DNA from: Lepidostoma basale
Lineage: Eukaryota; Arthropoda; Insecta; Trichoptera; Lepidostomatidae
Length of the DNA: 64,000 bases
Assembly: GCA_022606425.2 (NCBI GenBank)
Contig: JAHDVF020001468.1
Location: forward strand, 3,023,501-3,087,500
Direction: 5' to 3'
The notes beneath the pieces were generated by a model that was not told where the DNA came from, did not search any database, and was given only the letters and a program-made list of their open reading frames with translations. Positions 10,252 to 21,405 of the stretch are shown one piece after another; the stretch's first letter is position 1; every line of letters starts with the position of its first letter. The position numbers and the translations under genes are program-made.

Positions 10252-10522
10252 TATTAAAAAATGTTTATGTATAATTATATGTATGAAAAAACGATATTTT
10301 TCAATGAGTTTTATTATAATATTTATGTATGACATGTTTCGCCCTTCTAAGGCATTATCAAATGTTTGACAAATGTTTGAAAACAAAGACATTTGATAAT
10401 GCCTTAGAAGGGCAAAACATGTCTAACATAAATATTATTAAAACTCCTTGAAAACTATCGTTTTTCCATAAATATTAATAATTTAATATGGAGTTTTACA
10501 CCATTGTTCAAGAAACAATAAA
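10252..10522. mobile_element. FB-A palindrome
   Basis: Arms GTATGACATGTTTCGCCC and GGGCAAAACATGTCTAACAT; centre TTTGACAAATGTTTG. Right body has GGAGTTTTACACCATTGTTC. An FB-D copy precedes it and an FB-A half copy follows. Confidence 0.8.
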
Positions 10523-10537
10523 TACAATGTTTTCTGT

Positions 10538-10680
10538 ATGTTTTCATTTTATTTTATTTGAATGACGTGTTTCGTACTGCTAAGGCATTATTTAATCTTT
10601 TTATTAGAAAGCATACGTTTTCATTTGCATTAATTTTTTTAATTTGGAGTTTTATATCATGTGATACTTATGTATGTAGA
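10538..10680 (-). mobile_element. FB-A half copy
   Basis: TGAATGACGTGTTTCGTACT GC and TAAGGCATTATTTAATC, followed by GCATACGTTTTCATTTGCAT and a TTTGGAGTTTTATATCA body end. Confidence 0.65.
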
Positions 10681-11449
10681 AACTGCCTATTTAATTTTTT
10701 CATTAAAAAAGTTTTATTTTTGTGTGCATCCTTATGGAATCGAGGTCGTTTGATCATTATGAGTATCATTTCAATTAAAAGATTTCACTCATAACATACG
10801 GTACAATTCGGTTTCAACTGTTTATATTAAATTGGATAACTATACAATAAAACATTCAGAGTAAATCGATTTATAAAATAGTCTTCTATCTCTTATGAAT
10901 CGATTTTATAATAATGTATCTTATCCCTTACGGAAAGGACAAAAATTCGACGAAATGCATTGGTATGCCTTGTTAGCATTTCTGTGGAGAGATCACGGTT
11001 CGTAGTGGATTGATGACTGCAATAGAATCATTCCCGCTCGCGATAATTAGTGTTCCTTCATGTTTTCCGCTGCAAAGGACATGTACCCGGAGTAGTGGCT
11101 GCACGTCACTCGCCGGGCTTTTGACCGACTGGCATTCAAGTTTATTTTTATAATGAAGGCGAAACGGATCCAGAAACTTGCTTTTCAATAGTCTCGAGTT
11201 GTAAAACATGATTAAAAAAAATGTTTTCCATGTCCATTCTCTATTTGTATTAATATAAATGTTTTCTTACTTGGATACAAATATAACTCTATATTCATGT
11301 TTACTTTATGTATTGTATAATATGTATGTATGTTTTGATTATATTATAAGCTTTAATCCTGTAATTATTATGACTTCTTTTGATCAATATTTTTATTATT
11401 TCTATAATCCCTATTACTTGTTGTGGAATTACACGTTTTCATAACAGTT

Positions 11450-11780
11450 TTGCTGCACTTTTCATAGACGTGTTTCGAAATGGACTTCATTTGTTTCAAA
11501 ATATGCACGTTCTTCCGTATAAAAAATATACACTTTAAACGGTGTCTAAGGTCTGAAACATGTTTATTAAATGTATAAAAAAGTGTTGTGAAAATACGAT
11601 ACACCATTTTTCAAAGGTTTTTCCTTTATATTTCAATGAATAAAATCACTGTTTTTTTCCTCGTTTTATGTTTATTTTTCTGTGAAAGTGGAAAAAGTTA
11701 ATAAGAAAAACAATGACCTTTATTCATAAAAAATCCTCTTTATGAAATTCAACAGTGTTAACCCCTAAAGTTTATCAATA
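11450..11780 (-). mobile_element. FB-G-related repeat remnants
   Basis: TAGACGTGTTTCGAAATGGA, CACTGTTTTTTTCC, TCATAAAAAATCCTC and ATTCAACAGTGTTAACCCC recur in the 8.4, 13.7 and 17.0 kb copies. No complete ribozyme-like core. Confidence 0.4.
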
Positions 11781-11974
11781 TGTAAATGTGTATTGTGTTT
11801 AAATTACTAATTACTTTTGTTCCGACTTTTTTCTTTATATATCTTATCTATCTTATAATTTTATTTTTAGGCAGAGCACATGATCACATGATGTTTTGTT
11901 TAATATTAAAAAAAAAACTATAATATTTTGGGGGAAAATCCTCTTAAATTATTTAATGTAACGTATTTATTTCT

Positions 11975-12102
11975 TCATAAAAAATATTATTTTGGTATCC
12001 ATTACACTAGCATCGCTGACATCGACACTTTTGCAACCTAGTTGATGAAACAGTTGAAAAAATACATGCAGTTTTTCTTATCGTACGCAATGTGCGTTTA
12101 AT
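11975..12102. mobile_element. FB-D remnant
   Basis: TTTGGTATCCATTACACTAG, GACATCGACACTTTTGCAAC and CTAGTTGATGAAACAGTTGA keep traces of the GAAACAG stem III region. Strongly decayed. Confidence 0.4.
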
Positions 12103-12635
12103 TTTTTTTAATAATATAGTTGAATTTGACGTTTAATATCACTATCAGAATTTCCGGCATATAAAAAAATACAGATATTTCCTAAGAAGGTCACTTTACT
12201 ATTTACTATTGATGTTATCATATATCATAAAAAACTGATGTCATCTATAAATATATAATATTTAGGGCTAACGTATTACTTAAACATAAAAATACAAAAA
12301 AAGAGTTACAAAGCTTTTCTAGAAAATTTGTACTTAAATATAATAGTTTTGTTCGTTGCACGCTACTTCTCCTTTATTATACCATAATTATATTATTAAT
12401 AGAGAAATACACAATGTTTGCTTTTTTCCACAAAACAGCGATGATAAGGGCGTTACTGTTGTTATTGTGATAAAGTGATATAAATATATTTTTTAGTGGT
12501 TTCTATGGGTACGTTTAGTTTATTCGCTTGGATAATATTTTTTTTATCGCGGATAGAATACAGTATTAACGATGTCCCACGTAGTTTAGCTAATTTTCAA
12601 ATGTAGATAAAATAATCCCCGAAAATTGTCAAATA
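12103..12635. other. AT-rich DNA, nothing recognised
   Basis: Only scattered poly-A and poly-T tracts; no open frame above 40 codons. Confidence 0.5.
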
Positions 12636-12722
12636 ATAATAATCATCATCATCATCATCATCATCAGCGTTTAGTCGTCCAGTGCTGGACATAGGCCTCC
12701 ATTCCCGTTTTAAGTCTATGCA
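12636..12722 (-). mobile_element. LINE 3' end with ATG-repeat tail
   Basis: CATCATCATCATCATCATCA followed by TCGTCCAGTGCTGGACATAG and GCCTCCATTCCC. On the minus strand this reads GGAGGCCTATGTCCAGCACT before a TGA-repeat tail, the usual 3' end of several insect LINEs, similar in layout to L-E. Confidence 0.65.
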
Positions 12723-12914
12723 TGTTTTGTATTATTCTCCAGTCTATATTAAAATGTTCGAAATAAGTGGAGTCGTTTTAAAACAAACAAACAAATTGTT
12801 CCTCCTTAGCTCCTCGGAAAAGTTAATACCGCATATTCCTTTTTTTTCTATTTGTTAAGGATTAATATATTTTATACGATTAAAAAAAATATCATGTGGA
12901 ATTTAATTCAATAA

Positions 12915-12964
12915 TATGTCTTTATTTTTTCTTGAACAATCTTGTAAAACTCCATAATAAACTA
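12915..12964 (-). mobile_element. FB-A body fragment
   Basis: TTTTTTCTTGAACAATCTTG and TAAAACTCCATAATAA equal the outer FB-A body only. Confidence 0.5.
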
Positions 12965-13559
12965 TTATCATAATTCAGAGCACGAATCGACGTTTATCCG
13001 CTTGAAATCCCAAATGCGTACTGACAAATTGGTGGATAGAGACAACCAATAAAACCAATATATACTGTAATGCATTTAACGTTAGGGATCTATTTTCCTG
13101 CCATAGTGATGTTTGTACGGGTTACACTTTTCGTGACGTTCAGTTCAATTTGCTCTAACGCACTTATAGGCGTTTCACTTTAAAAAAAAACAACCCTATA
13201 AGTTTTCGGGTTACAGTACTTTTTATAATGCAGCTTTTATCTCGAGATTACCACGATTTTTATGTATTTTTTCTTGCTCACGTTTCACTGATGACCTGAT
13301 AAGCATGCAGAATTCAGCGTGTAATAATTCAACGGAAGGACTGGAACCGCGTACCGCCGCTACTCGCAACCCCGGCTGTTTATCATAAGCGTAAGGTACC
13401 TACTCGCATATAAGGTCAGGCCCGCACGGCATATGAACAGAACCAAAATATTTAACCGTTGCTCATCGCCCGAAACAGATGGCGGTACTGTTCTATTGAC
13501 AGGATCAAATAATAATTATTAATATCATAAGTTTTTTTTAAATATAAATATATACTTTA

Positions 13560-13765
13560 ACATTTTTAAGAATTGAAACAGATTTCCACTCTTGAGATAA
13601 TTTTTTTCGACATGTCTCAGCTATTTCAATAATTCTTCCTATAATTAAGTTATAAACTCAAAAGTGAAAAAAAAAATCAGTATTTTAATTCATAAAAATT
13701 CGTAATCAATGATTCTGACATTGTTAACGCTGTGTTTGAATATACATGTCGCACGCTTAATAGTT
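13560..13765 (-). mobile_element. FB-G remnant
   Basis: TTTTTTTCGACATGTCTCAG, CTCAAAAGTGAAAAAAAAAA, TTAATTCATAAAAATTCG and GACATTGTTAACGCTGTG match the outer parts of FB-G; GAAAC is changed to GAGAC. Confidence 0.45.
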
Positions 13766-14775
13766 AACTGACCGATTATGGTTTAGGTCATAATTGAGTT
13801 AACATTAGACAGAGGCTTGTGTTAATGCTATCCATCTATTTTTCACAATGTTAACGCTATCCATTCATGCGTGTTTTACGACTGTTTTTGTTAAAACACC
13901 GACTCATGTCGGATTGAGCAAAACTTCCTTTTTTTAGTTAAGCCAGTGTTCTATTAAGCGTACGATGTGTAACTTTTCTTACGCACTTAAAATGTGTATC
14001 ATTGAAAAAAAAAATTTTTTTTTCACTCGTACTCGTTTAAAAATGTTCCTAATTCGCAATTATTTTTTAACCTATTGGAAAGTGGTCGCTGTACAGCGTC
14101 GAGGCTAGCAGCCTGACAAACTAGAATGAGAATTTAACGAACCCAATTGTTCAGTTTGATTGTTTCTATTGAATGATTTTGACTGTAATTTATTATCAAT
14201 GCAACTGAGATATCGATCAGCGTGCCTGTGCAGTACTCAAATTGGTGGAACAAGATTTAGAAGACAGAACCGCAGGTCAGACATGATCTGTTTTTGTGTC
14301 AGTGAATTATTATTTTCATTTCTTATCAGGGGTAAAAATCATCCATATGCCCACCGTAATAAAAAAAATAGTTGTTGTCATTTGGTTTAAAAAAGAGTTG
14401 TGATCCGCTAGAGTTGCACTGTTTCAGTACTTTTGGATAAACTTAAAATTAAGTTATTGAAATAATGTATACCGAATTATGTTAAGAGTCGACCTCACGT
14501 CCGTATCACTGTCAAGTCGTCGCGACGTTAAAAAAAACCGTCTGGCAACGCTCTACGTTCTTTCATTTTATGTTTTAAATTGTCATAAAGATATATTCAA
14601 TTTGAAAAATCGCTCAGATAATCCGCGAATGCGCCAAGTTCATGAGAGACCACTCAACATGCCAGCCATGTGGTACTTATCTATTCTCATGTGACCACTG
14701 CAGTCAGCGGCCTCATAAACTTGTGTTTTTATTTATTTACCAAATGCCGAATTTTTGATCAATTATAATACTAAT
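13766..14775. other. Unique DNA, nothing recognised
   Basis: GTTAACGCTATCCATC-like words occur twice at 13830-13870. Frames at 14160 and 14479 show no domain. Confidence 0.45.
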
Positions 14776-14780
14776 TTTTT

Positions 14781-15291
14781 AATTGTATCTCAATAGAGAC
14801 GAAGAAACAAACTGGAAACTGAATATGGATGATCAAGGTGTTTACAGGACTTATGACCTGTCATTGGTTGGGTTAAGCGCACGCTTTATGTAATTACAAC
14901 ATTCCCCATTCCACCATTGTTATTATGATCATGTATGATACATTTTTGGAAGTTGTATATATACTCCAAATTCATACTTATCTTCACGTGGCAGTTCCAG
15001 TTAGCCATCTATGTAGATTTGATTGTACTAATTAATTTTAAGATTAATCTATACAATCCATCCACTAACGCCATCTATGAAGAATGATTGTTTAGCATTT
15101 AGCAAACTACTTTATTAACACAATGCGAAGAGGCTACCGCCTCCTATCGCACTGTTAGAAGTCGCCTGGAGTATCCACTCCTATTTTATACGCCAAATAA
15201 TTGACCAGAATATTTACAAATATTTGTGAAATGTATACTTATCTGTATACGAATCCTGGATTTTCACCTGTGGGTGGTTAATTTAAATTTT
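14781..15291 (+). repeat. ~515-bp repeat unit, copy 1
   Basis: Starts AATTGTATCTCAATAGAGAC, includes GACCTGTCATTGGTTGGGTT, GCCATCTATGTAGATTTGAT and CGAAGAGGCTACCGCC, ends CCTGGATTTTCACCTGTGGG TGG. Nearly identical to copy 2. Confidence 0.9.
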
Positions 15292-15808
15292 TAATTATAT
15301 CTCAATAGAGACGAAGAAACAAACTGGAAACTGACTATGGATGATCAAGGTGTTTACAGGACTTATGACCTGTCATTGGTTGGGTTAAGCGCACGCTTTA
15401 TGTAATTACAACATTCCCCATTCCACCATTGTTATTATGATCATGTATGATACATTTTTGGAAGTTGTATATATACTCCAAATTCATACTTATCTTCACG
15501 TGGCAGTTCCAGTTAGCCATCTATGTAGATTTGATTGTACTAATTAATTTTTTAAGATTAATCTATACAATCCATCCACTAACGCCATCTATGAAGAATG
15601 ATTGTTTTAGCATTTAGCAAACTACTTTATTAACACAATGCGAAGAGGCTACCGCCTCCTATCGCACTGTTAGAAGTCGCCTGGAGTATCCACTCCTATT
15701 TTATACGCCAAATAATTGACCAGAATATTTACAAATATTTGTGAAATGTATACTTATATCTGTATACGAATCCTGGATTTTCACCTGTGGGTGGTTAATT
15801 TAAATTTT
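15292..15808 (+). repeat. ~515-bp repeat unit, copy 2 (tandem)
   Basis: Direct repeat of the preceding unit, differing by a few bases and small indels (ACTATATCTG versus ACTATCTG). The high identity indicates recent duplication or conversion. Confidence 0.9.
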
Positions 15809-15980
15809 AATTGTATCTCAATAGAGACGAAGAAACAAACTGGAAACTGAATATGGATGATCAAGGTGTTTACAGGACTTATGACCTGTCATTGGTTGGG
15901 TTAAGCGCACGCTTTATGTAATTACAACATTCCCCATTCCACCATTGTTATTATGATCATGTATGATACATTTTTGGAAG
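15809..15980 (+). repeat. ~515-bp repeat unit, copy 3 truncated
   Basis: First ~170 bases of the unit, ending at TACATTTTTGGAAG, where a GGAA microsatellite begins. Confidence 0.88.
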
Positions 15981-16007
15981 GAAGGAAGGAAGGAAGGAAG
16001 GAAGAAG
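15975..16007 (+). repeat. (GGAA)n microsatellite at an inversion junction
   Basis: About seven GGAA units followed by GAAGG lie exactly between copy 3 and the inverted copy. Confidence 0.9.
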
Positions 16008-16573
16008 GTGAAAATCCAGGATTCGTATACAGATATAAGTATACATTTCACAAATATTTGTAAATATTCTGGTCAATTATTTGGCGTATAAAATAGGAGT
16101 GGATACTCCAGGCGACTTCTAACAGTGCGATAGGAGGCGGTAGCCTCTTCGCATTGTGTTAATAAAGTAGTTTGCTAAATGCTAAACAATCATTCTTCAT
16201 AGATGGCGTTAGTGGATGGATTGTATAGATTAATCTTAAAAATTAATTAGTACAATCAAATCTACATAGATGGCTAACTGGAACTGCCACGTGAAGATAA
16301 GTATGAATTTGGAGTATATATACAACTTCCAAAAATGTATCATACATGATCATAATAACAATGGTGGAATGTGGAATGTTGTAATTACATAAAGCGTGCG
16401 CTTAACCCAACCAATGACAGGTCATAAGTCCTGTAAACACCTTGATCATCCATATTCAGTTTCCAGTTTGTTTCTTCGTCTCTATTGAGATACAATTAAA
16501 AATTTAAATTAACCACCCACAGGTGAAAATCCAGGATTCGTATACAGATATAAGTATACATTTCACAAATAAT
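16008..16573 (-). repeat. ~515-bp repeat, inverted copy plus a partial second
   Basis: Reverse complement of the whole unit (GTGAAAATCCAGGATTCGTA to CTCTATTGAGATACAATT), then the start of another inverted unit (16501-16573). Together with copies 1-3 it makes arms able to form a cruciform of several hundred bases. Confidence 0.9.
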
Positions 16574-16576
16574 TAT

Positions 16577-16800
16577 AATACTGTTTTTTCCACTTTTGAG
16601 TTTATTTTTCTCGACATGTTTCGAATGCTTACACCTTCATCATCGGGAGAACGATATAAACTAACCAAAATTATTACAAAATGAATGCAAGAACCTAGAA
16701 ACATATCGCCTCTTTGCAAGAATAACGTGTTATCTCGAAAAATTGAAAATTTTAAAAATGAAACAAGATACGTCTGAAAGAGACAACGTGACAACACAAT
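16577..16800 (-). mobile_element. FB-G repeat
   Basis: CTGTTTTTTCCACTTTTGAG, TTATTTTTCTCGACATG, the motif below, GATATAAACTAACCAAAATT and GCAAGAACCTAGAAACATAT. Parts recur at 8.3, 11.6, 13.6, 17.0 and 48.8 kb. Confidence 0.6.
16608..16651 (-). ncRNA. Hammerhead-like motif (FB-G)
   Basis: Minus strand: stem I TTCTC with GAGAA (5 bp), core CCGATGA (T to C change), extra T, short stem II GAA/TTC, GAA, stem III AC-AT-GT, C. The 8349-8379 copy keeps the same stem I and ACATGTC but has lost stem II. Confidence 0.55.
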
Positions 16801-16849
16801 ATACCACTTTTGTGTTATCTCTTTCCCTCATAAATTCTCTGTTTTTCAC

Positions 16850-17115
16850 TTTAAAAACACCATGTTTTTGTAGAAAATAATGTTGAACACGACGGATTTG
16901 ATTTTCGAAATTTCACGTTATTTTTGCAAAGAGGTGATATATAACATGTGTTTAGTTAACTTAGGCACAGTATCAGGGACATAACATTACAAAAATCAAT
17001 CGATGATGAAGGTGTAAACCTTCCAAATTTGAAAAAAATAACATTTTTTTCATAAATTTGTCATTAAGGGATTCCACGGCGTTAAGGCCTTATGTTTATC
17101 AATGTAAAAATGTAA
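16850..17115 (-). mobile_element. FB-G remnant
   Basis: CACTTTAAAAACACCATGTT, ATCGATGATGAAGGTGTAAA and CATAAATTTGTCATTAAGG then GATTCCACGGCGTTAAGGCC. The GATGATGAAGGTGTAA part equals the FB-G stem II side. Confidence 0.45.
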
Positions 17116-17597
17116 TTATTCGTGTGCGTATTTATATTTATTTCTCTCTGCAATCGAATTGAACGCTTTGAGGTTTGATGCTCTTTAGATTTTCTACAAG
17201 TTACGGCACATCAATCTATTTTATTTGCAAGATTTGAGACTAGAAAAGCAATTTAGATCTTCAGATCAAGTCTTTCGTGATGAATGTTCGTATTAATAAC
17301 TATCCCACGCACCTACTAATTCAACAGTATTTCAAACTCTGATCTTCGAGGAATAAAATAAGAAACCAGTGCGGAAGTTGTGACGAAGTCGTAGGTGGAG
17401 ATGGATTTGGATACGCTGCAACTGGACGATTTAATCTTTGCCAAGTATCAGAGTCATCATAAATGAATGATCATGAGAGACCGCTGTGGCTCTCCCTGTC
17501 ACGATAGTCGATAAAGGGAAACGTTGAAATATTTCAAATGCCCATTTTACTTAATGTATTTCAAAAGATGATAAAAAATATAAAGGTTTATTTAAAG

Positions 17598-17776
17598 AAA
17601 CCATGAGGCAGACCGAGTAAAAGATGGGCGGATTACGTGGATGAAGATTGTGAGAAAATGGAAAGAGCTGGGGAATGGAGAGAGAAAGCCAGGGGCAGAA
17701 GTCAGTGGAAGACCGTTGTGGAGGAGGGCAAGTCCCACATCGAGATGTAGTGCCGAGAAGTAGTAATCGTATTTAT
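17598..17776 (+). mobile_element. LINE L-G C-terminal fragment
   Basis: Plus strand encodes (G)RPSKRWADYVDEDCEKMER-like residues, then GEWREKARGRSQWKTVVEEG and KSHIEM, stop. The R(W)ADYV...W...A..R..W..V pattern matches LINE C termini. Only this copy is seen. Confidence 0.7.
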
Positions 17777-17832
17777 TTATAATAGTAAACACGATTATTT
17801 AATGGTTTTACTTGGATTTAGTTAAAATAATA

Positions 17833-18084
17833 CGACCTTTGTGGCCGAGTGGTAATTGCATTGACTGCCACCCCGAAGGTTCCGGGTTCGATTCCCGGCG
17901 AGGGCAATGTGATTGTCACACTGTCTTTGGTCTGGTGTAGACTTCACGTGACAATAAAATGGCGATAAATTACCTACCTACCTGTTACGAGAATCACTAT
18001 GATAGCTATAATACCCTTTACATCGATTTGGCTCATGCTGTCATGATGTAAAGAGCGATTCAACAAAATAATAATAATAATAAA
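17833..18084 (+). mobile_element. SINE1, type II tail
   Basis: Head CGACCTTTGTGGCCGAGTGG, box B GGTTCGATTCCC and the usual body. The 3' tail is different: CTTTACATCGATTTGG and GATGTAAAGAGCG, a small hairpin, then AATAATAATAATAATAA. AAAATAATA occurs just before the head and again in the tail, a possible duplication. Confidence 0.88.
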
Positions 18085-19034
18085 TTATATAAATAATAGT
18101 GACGAGGGCATTCTCAAAATGAAACTAAATGCCAAACAGTGATTTTAGAAAAGTTAAGGGTGGGGGAAATTAAACAATGCAATTTTTTGAGTCGTTAAAT
18201 AAAACAATTTAAAGATTTTCTAAGAACCAATTATAATAATTGAATGGTATGTAAATTTACAAATAAATTTTACAAACTTCTACCTCAACCATCAATAATA
18301 TAAAGGTTTTTACTTCCTTGGATACCTTTGCACACTGCTTCTGAAATAAATTTAATGATGTGGCATGTCGCTGCTATTCCATGCATAATGATCTCATGTC
18401 CGTGGTTTTAATTACGTCCAGATTAACATATTGGAGGGTAGGCAGCAAGGCACTCGCTGCTTATGGGCAGCGCCGGTCTATAACATGAACCCGGTCGCTC
18501 CGAGCTGATTCGACTCGCACGATGACTTTTATTTTTATGCAAGACAAAAGAATGTTACCGGGTTCGATTTTTAGAAAGCTGGTCCTTCGTCTCATTTTTT
18601 TTATTCCTCTCTTTCTACACGGAATTCTCCTCCTAATAATATTGCATCACGCCACTTTCTTGCTATCTCACTAGATGATCTGATATCGGGTCTGTTCTTT
18701 TGATTATTCTCTCCGCAGCGTCGATGTCTCTCGAAATACTTTTTAATCAGTCGCTGTTGTTTTATTATGAAGATTCATTACGTGTCGTGGAAAACGCCAC
18801 ACTATTTGTCATTTCTCGTGGCCACCTACCTACGGGAAGGGAAAGTCTCACTCGTGACTTCACACTTTTTCTAGTTCAATATATTCGTATTGTCATCGGT
18901 ACAAATAGTATCACCAGCGCATCTTGTAATAAGGTACAATAATTATTGGATAACTGGTCTAAGAATATTTATGCTTTTCTTTAGGCAGCTGTTACGCTAT
19001 CGCTTAATATTGCGAGATCTATATTAGGTATTAT
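18085..19034. other. Unique DNA, nothing recognised
   Basis: A GC-richer island at 18430-18520. The 80-codon frame at 18700-18942 has no recognisable motif and no splice context. Confidence 0.45.
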
Positions 19035-19376
19035 GTACTGGAGTTCTATTGCCAACCCTTATCTAATAACGAACGATAAAATAAGGAAGAAATGTAAGAC
19101 AGATGATTGCATCATAGGTAATATTGAAAAAGGGACATATGGAACGAATGGACGAGAGAAGAATTGTAAAAATGTTGTATACAAACAGTGCGAGCGGAAA
19201 GACTAAGGAAAGCCTGGCATGATCAAATTAATCAAACACCAAAAGGCGGTCACAGTCAATGTCGGAAAAATCGACGAGCGTGCATGTTACGATGTATGGA
19301 TGTAGATGAACGGGAGAACGTTGCATTCTCTCTGTCTACCCCCCAGGAGAAACGGCGTGATGGTTCGTTATTTCCT
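19035..19376 (+). mobile_element. LINE L-A 3' part, internally deleted
   Basis: Begins in the VLVPTLMYG region (GGAGTTCTATTGCCAACCCT), skips about 100 bases, then continues with a degenerate DDCIIGNIEK and HMERMDERRIVKMLYTNSA to an ending with AAACGGCGTGATGGTTCGTT. Frameshifts interrupt the reading frame. Confidence 0.8.
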
Positions 19377-19393
19377 ATCTTATTTGAAGACTA

Positions 19394-19626
19394 CAGGGGA
19401 AAAACAAGGAATGTCAGTAGAAGGTTTATTTGAATAAATTGAGAATGAAGCTAATCAAAGTCTATATATTTCTTAGCAATTAGCAATCCATTATCTGGCC
19501 ATAGTCGATGACAAACATGATTTTCGAATATGAAAATTTTACTGTGGATAGATACGTACAAATGCCGCGAGATGGCATTATTACATTTATTTTGAATTTT
19601 AACTGACATTCCTTGTTTTTCCCCTG
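19394..19626. mobile_element. TA-flanked TIR element (MITE)
   Basis: TIR CAGGGGAAAAACAAGGAATG TCAG at the left and its inverse at 19603-19626; TA on both sides (19392-19393, 19627-19628). The pairing extends a few bases beyond TA (GAAGAC/CTCTTC). Interior has no coding potential. Confidence 0.78.
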
Positions 19627-19635
19627 TACTCTTCA

Positions 19636-19870
19636 TTTATTGTTTCTTGAACAATGATGTAGAACTCCATATTAATTAATTAATACGAATAAAATGTCTG
19701 TTTTCTAAAAGTTTTCTTAAAATTTATGGGAATGACATGTTTCGCATTGCTAAAACTTGCGTGTTATGTGAAGGCATCATTTGATAACACCTTAGCTGGG
19801 CGAAACATGTCATACTCATAAAATATAATAAAACTTTTAGAAAGCCGACGTTTTCATTCGAATTAATTAC
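19636..19870. mobile_element. FB-A palindrome
   Basis: TTGTTTCTTGAACAATGATG outer body, left core GACATGTTTCGCATTGC, right core TTTGATAACACC, then GGGCGAAACATGTCATACTC. Immediately follows the TIR element 19394-19626. Confidence 0.8.
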
Positions 19871-19892
19871 AAATTCATGAGAGAGTTCATGT

Positions 19893-19982
19893 TAACTAAG
19901 TAACTTAATAACCATCACGCCTTTTCTCCGGGAGCTAGGCAGAGAGGATGGACCGACACAATGTGTTTTCTTGACTTACCGC
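19893..19982 (-). mobile_element. LINE L-A 3' tip
   Basis: On the plus strand: AACTAAGTAACTTAATAACC then ATCACGCC, a decayed TCTCCGGGAGCTAGGCAGAG and GGATGGACCGACACA. Only the terminal ~85 bases remain. Confidence 0.7.
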
Positions 19983-19984
19983 TT

Positions 19985-21140
19985 TAAACGTTTTATTTGA
20001 ATATTTATAAGTTTTTATTTATTTACTCCTTACAGACATTATAAATATATTTAATACCGATAGTCGAGTATTATGTGACAAGTTTTCGCACAGTTCAGTG
20101 CGCATTCGTTCATAGGCGATGTATTCTCACTTGAAGCGGACGACCGTGCCCGCAACCCCTATGACGCTATTAATCCCCAACATTCACAAAGCGTCTTCCC
20201 TCTCCACACGAAAGGGGTGACTGTGCATATATGTGCGCGTCATTATTTCCAAGCCACTGGAGCCGACGTTTTCCAACGGTATTTTGTTCTACCCTTCGTC
20301 CCTCTGGTGCATGCGCCCCGAGAGGTTTTATTCACCGCATAAATACTTCACACCGCTGTCTGCACGACTTTCATCATTATGGCGGTGGTTCGTTTTCATA
20401 AAAAAAACTTCAAACGTTCTTTTGTTGTGGACAAAAATGTGTAGGTATACATACACGTACGAGTATGTTCTTCGTAAATATATTTTCATAATCATATTTA
20501 TAAGATCATGATAGTATATTCTATTTTTATATTATGAGTGTGTATTTTTTAATGTAAACATTAAAACATTGTAACTATTATATCAAATCAGATATAATAT
20601 TCTTATATTAGTATTTCATTTTTACCGCATTTAATTTATTTTCCACCATAATTCATCCCAGGCACTGCTCCTCTTCCTTCCCCTCAGAAATAGACTATTT
20701 GCTAAAATAAAAGACTGATCCCATAATACTCTACAATGTTAACTCTAACCTGGTCTTCCATTAATGCATCTCTGGCCGAAAAAAATGTAGAACTTTAGCA
20801 CAAATCCTAAATCATTTCTCGCCCTCTTTCGGAAAACCACTTCGGGCCAAACATCTAGCCCGGCATAAAACAACCACCAAATCTCATTTCCTAACATGTT
20901 TCCAATAGAGGAATAGCCCTAGAGCTGAACCTCTATTGCCAGAAAGTCAATGTCTTTATATCACCAGTTTCGTACTTCATTTTCATTAATACGAGTATAC
21001 TCGTACAGATAAAACATTACAAGAAAACACTACCAATTTAACTTTTCTGGATACCAAACAAAATTGAAATGCAGGTTTTTAAAATAAATTAAAGCATATG
21101 TTTTTGTTTTTATAGCACTTCATCTTTTTAACAAAAAATA
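19985..21140. other. Unique DNA with a moderately GC-rich part
   Basis: 20080-20400 contains a 92-codon plus-strand frame (20233-20511) without recognisable domains; 20640-20960 is C-rich and unlike the flanks. Confidence 0.45.
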
Positions 21141-21144
21141 AATG

Positions 21145-21405
21145 TGAATTCTGAAGTGACACTAGAGAAAAAAGTGTTTTTGACTAGTGTCACTTTAGAA
21201 ATATTATTATCAAATGCTAATCGTTTAAATTTTAGGGTACGTATTTAAATATATGTTTTCTACATATCAATGATTTATAAGTGATTTATTATACGTACTC
21301 CTAAACATAATCCATAAATGATTCATATATTATATAATATTAGTATTTCTAATGTGACACTAACGATTTTGACTTGTGTCACTTTAGAAATACTAGTGCG
21401 ATATG
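21145..21405. repeat. Pair of related hairpins
   Basis: Hairpin 1 (21152-21204): AGTGACACTAG...CTAGTGTCACTTTAGAAATA. Hairpin 2 (21348-21400): TGTGACACTAACG...TTGTGTCACTTTAGAAATA. They also pair with each other (TATTTCTAAWGTGACAC). May be the ends of a small TIR element. Confidence 0.6.

Noticed and set aside
14781..16573. LTR retrotransposon with ~515-bp LTRs
   Set aside because: Units abut with no internal region, do not start TG or end CA in the expected way, and one is inverted; no gag-pol sequence.
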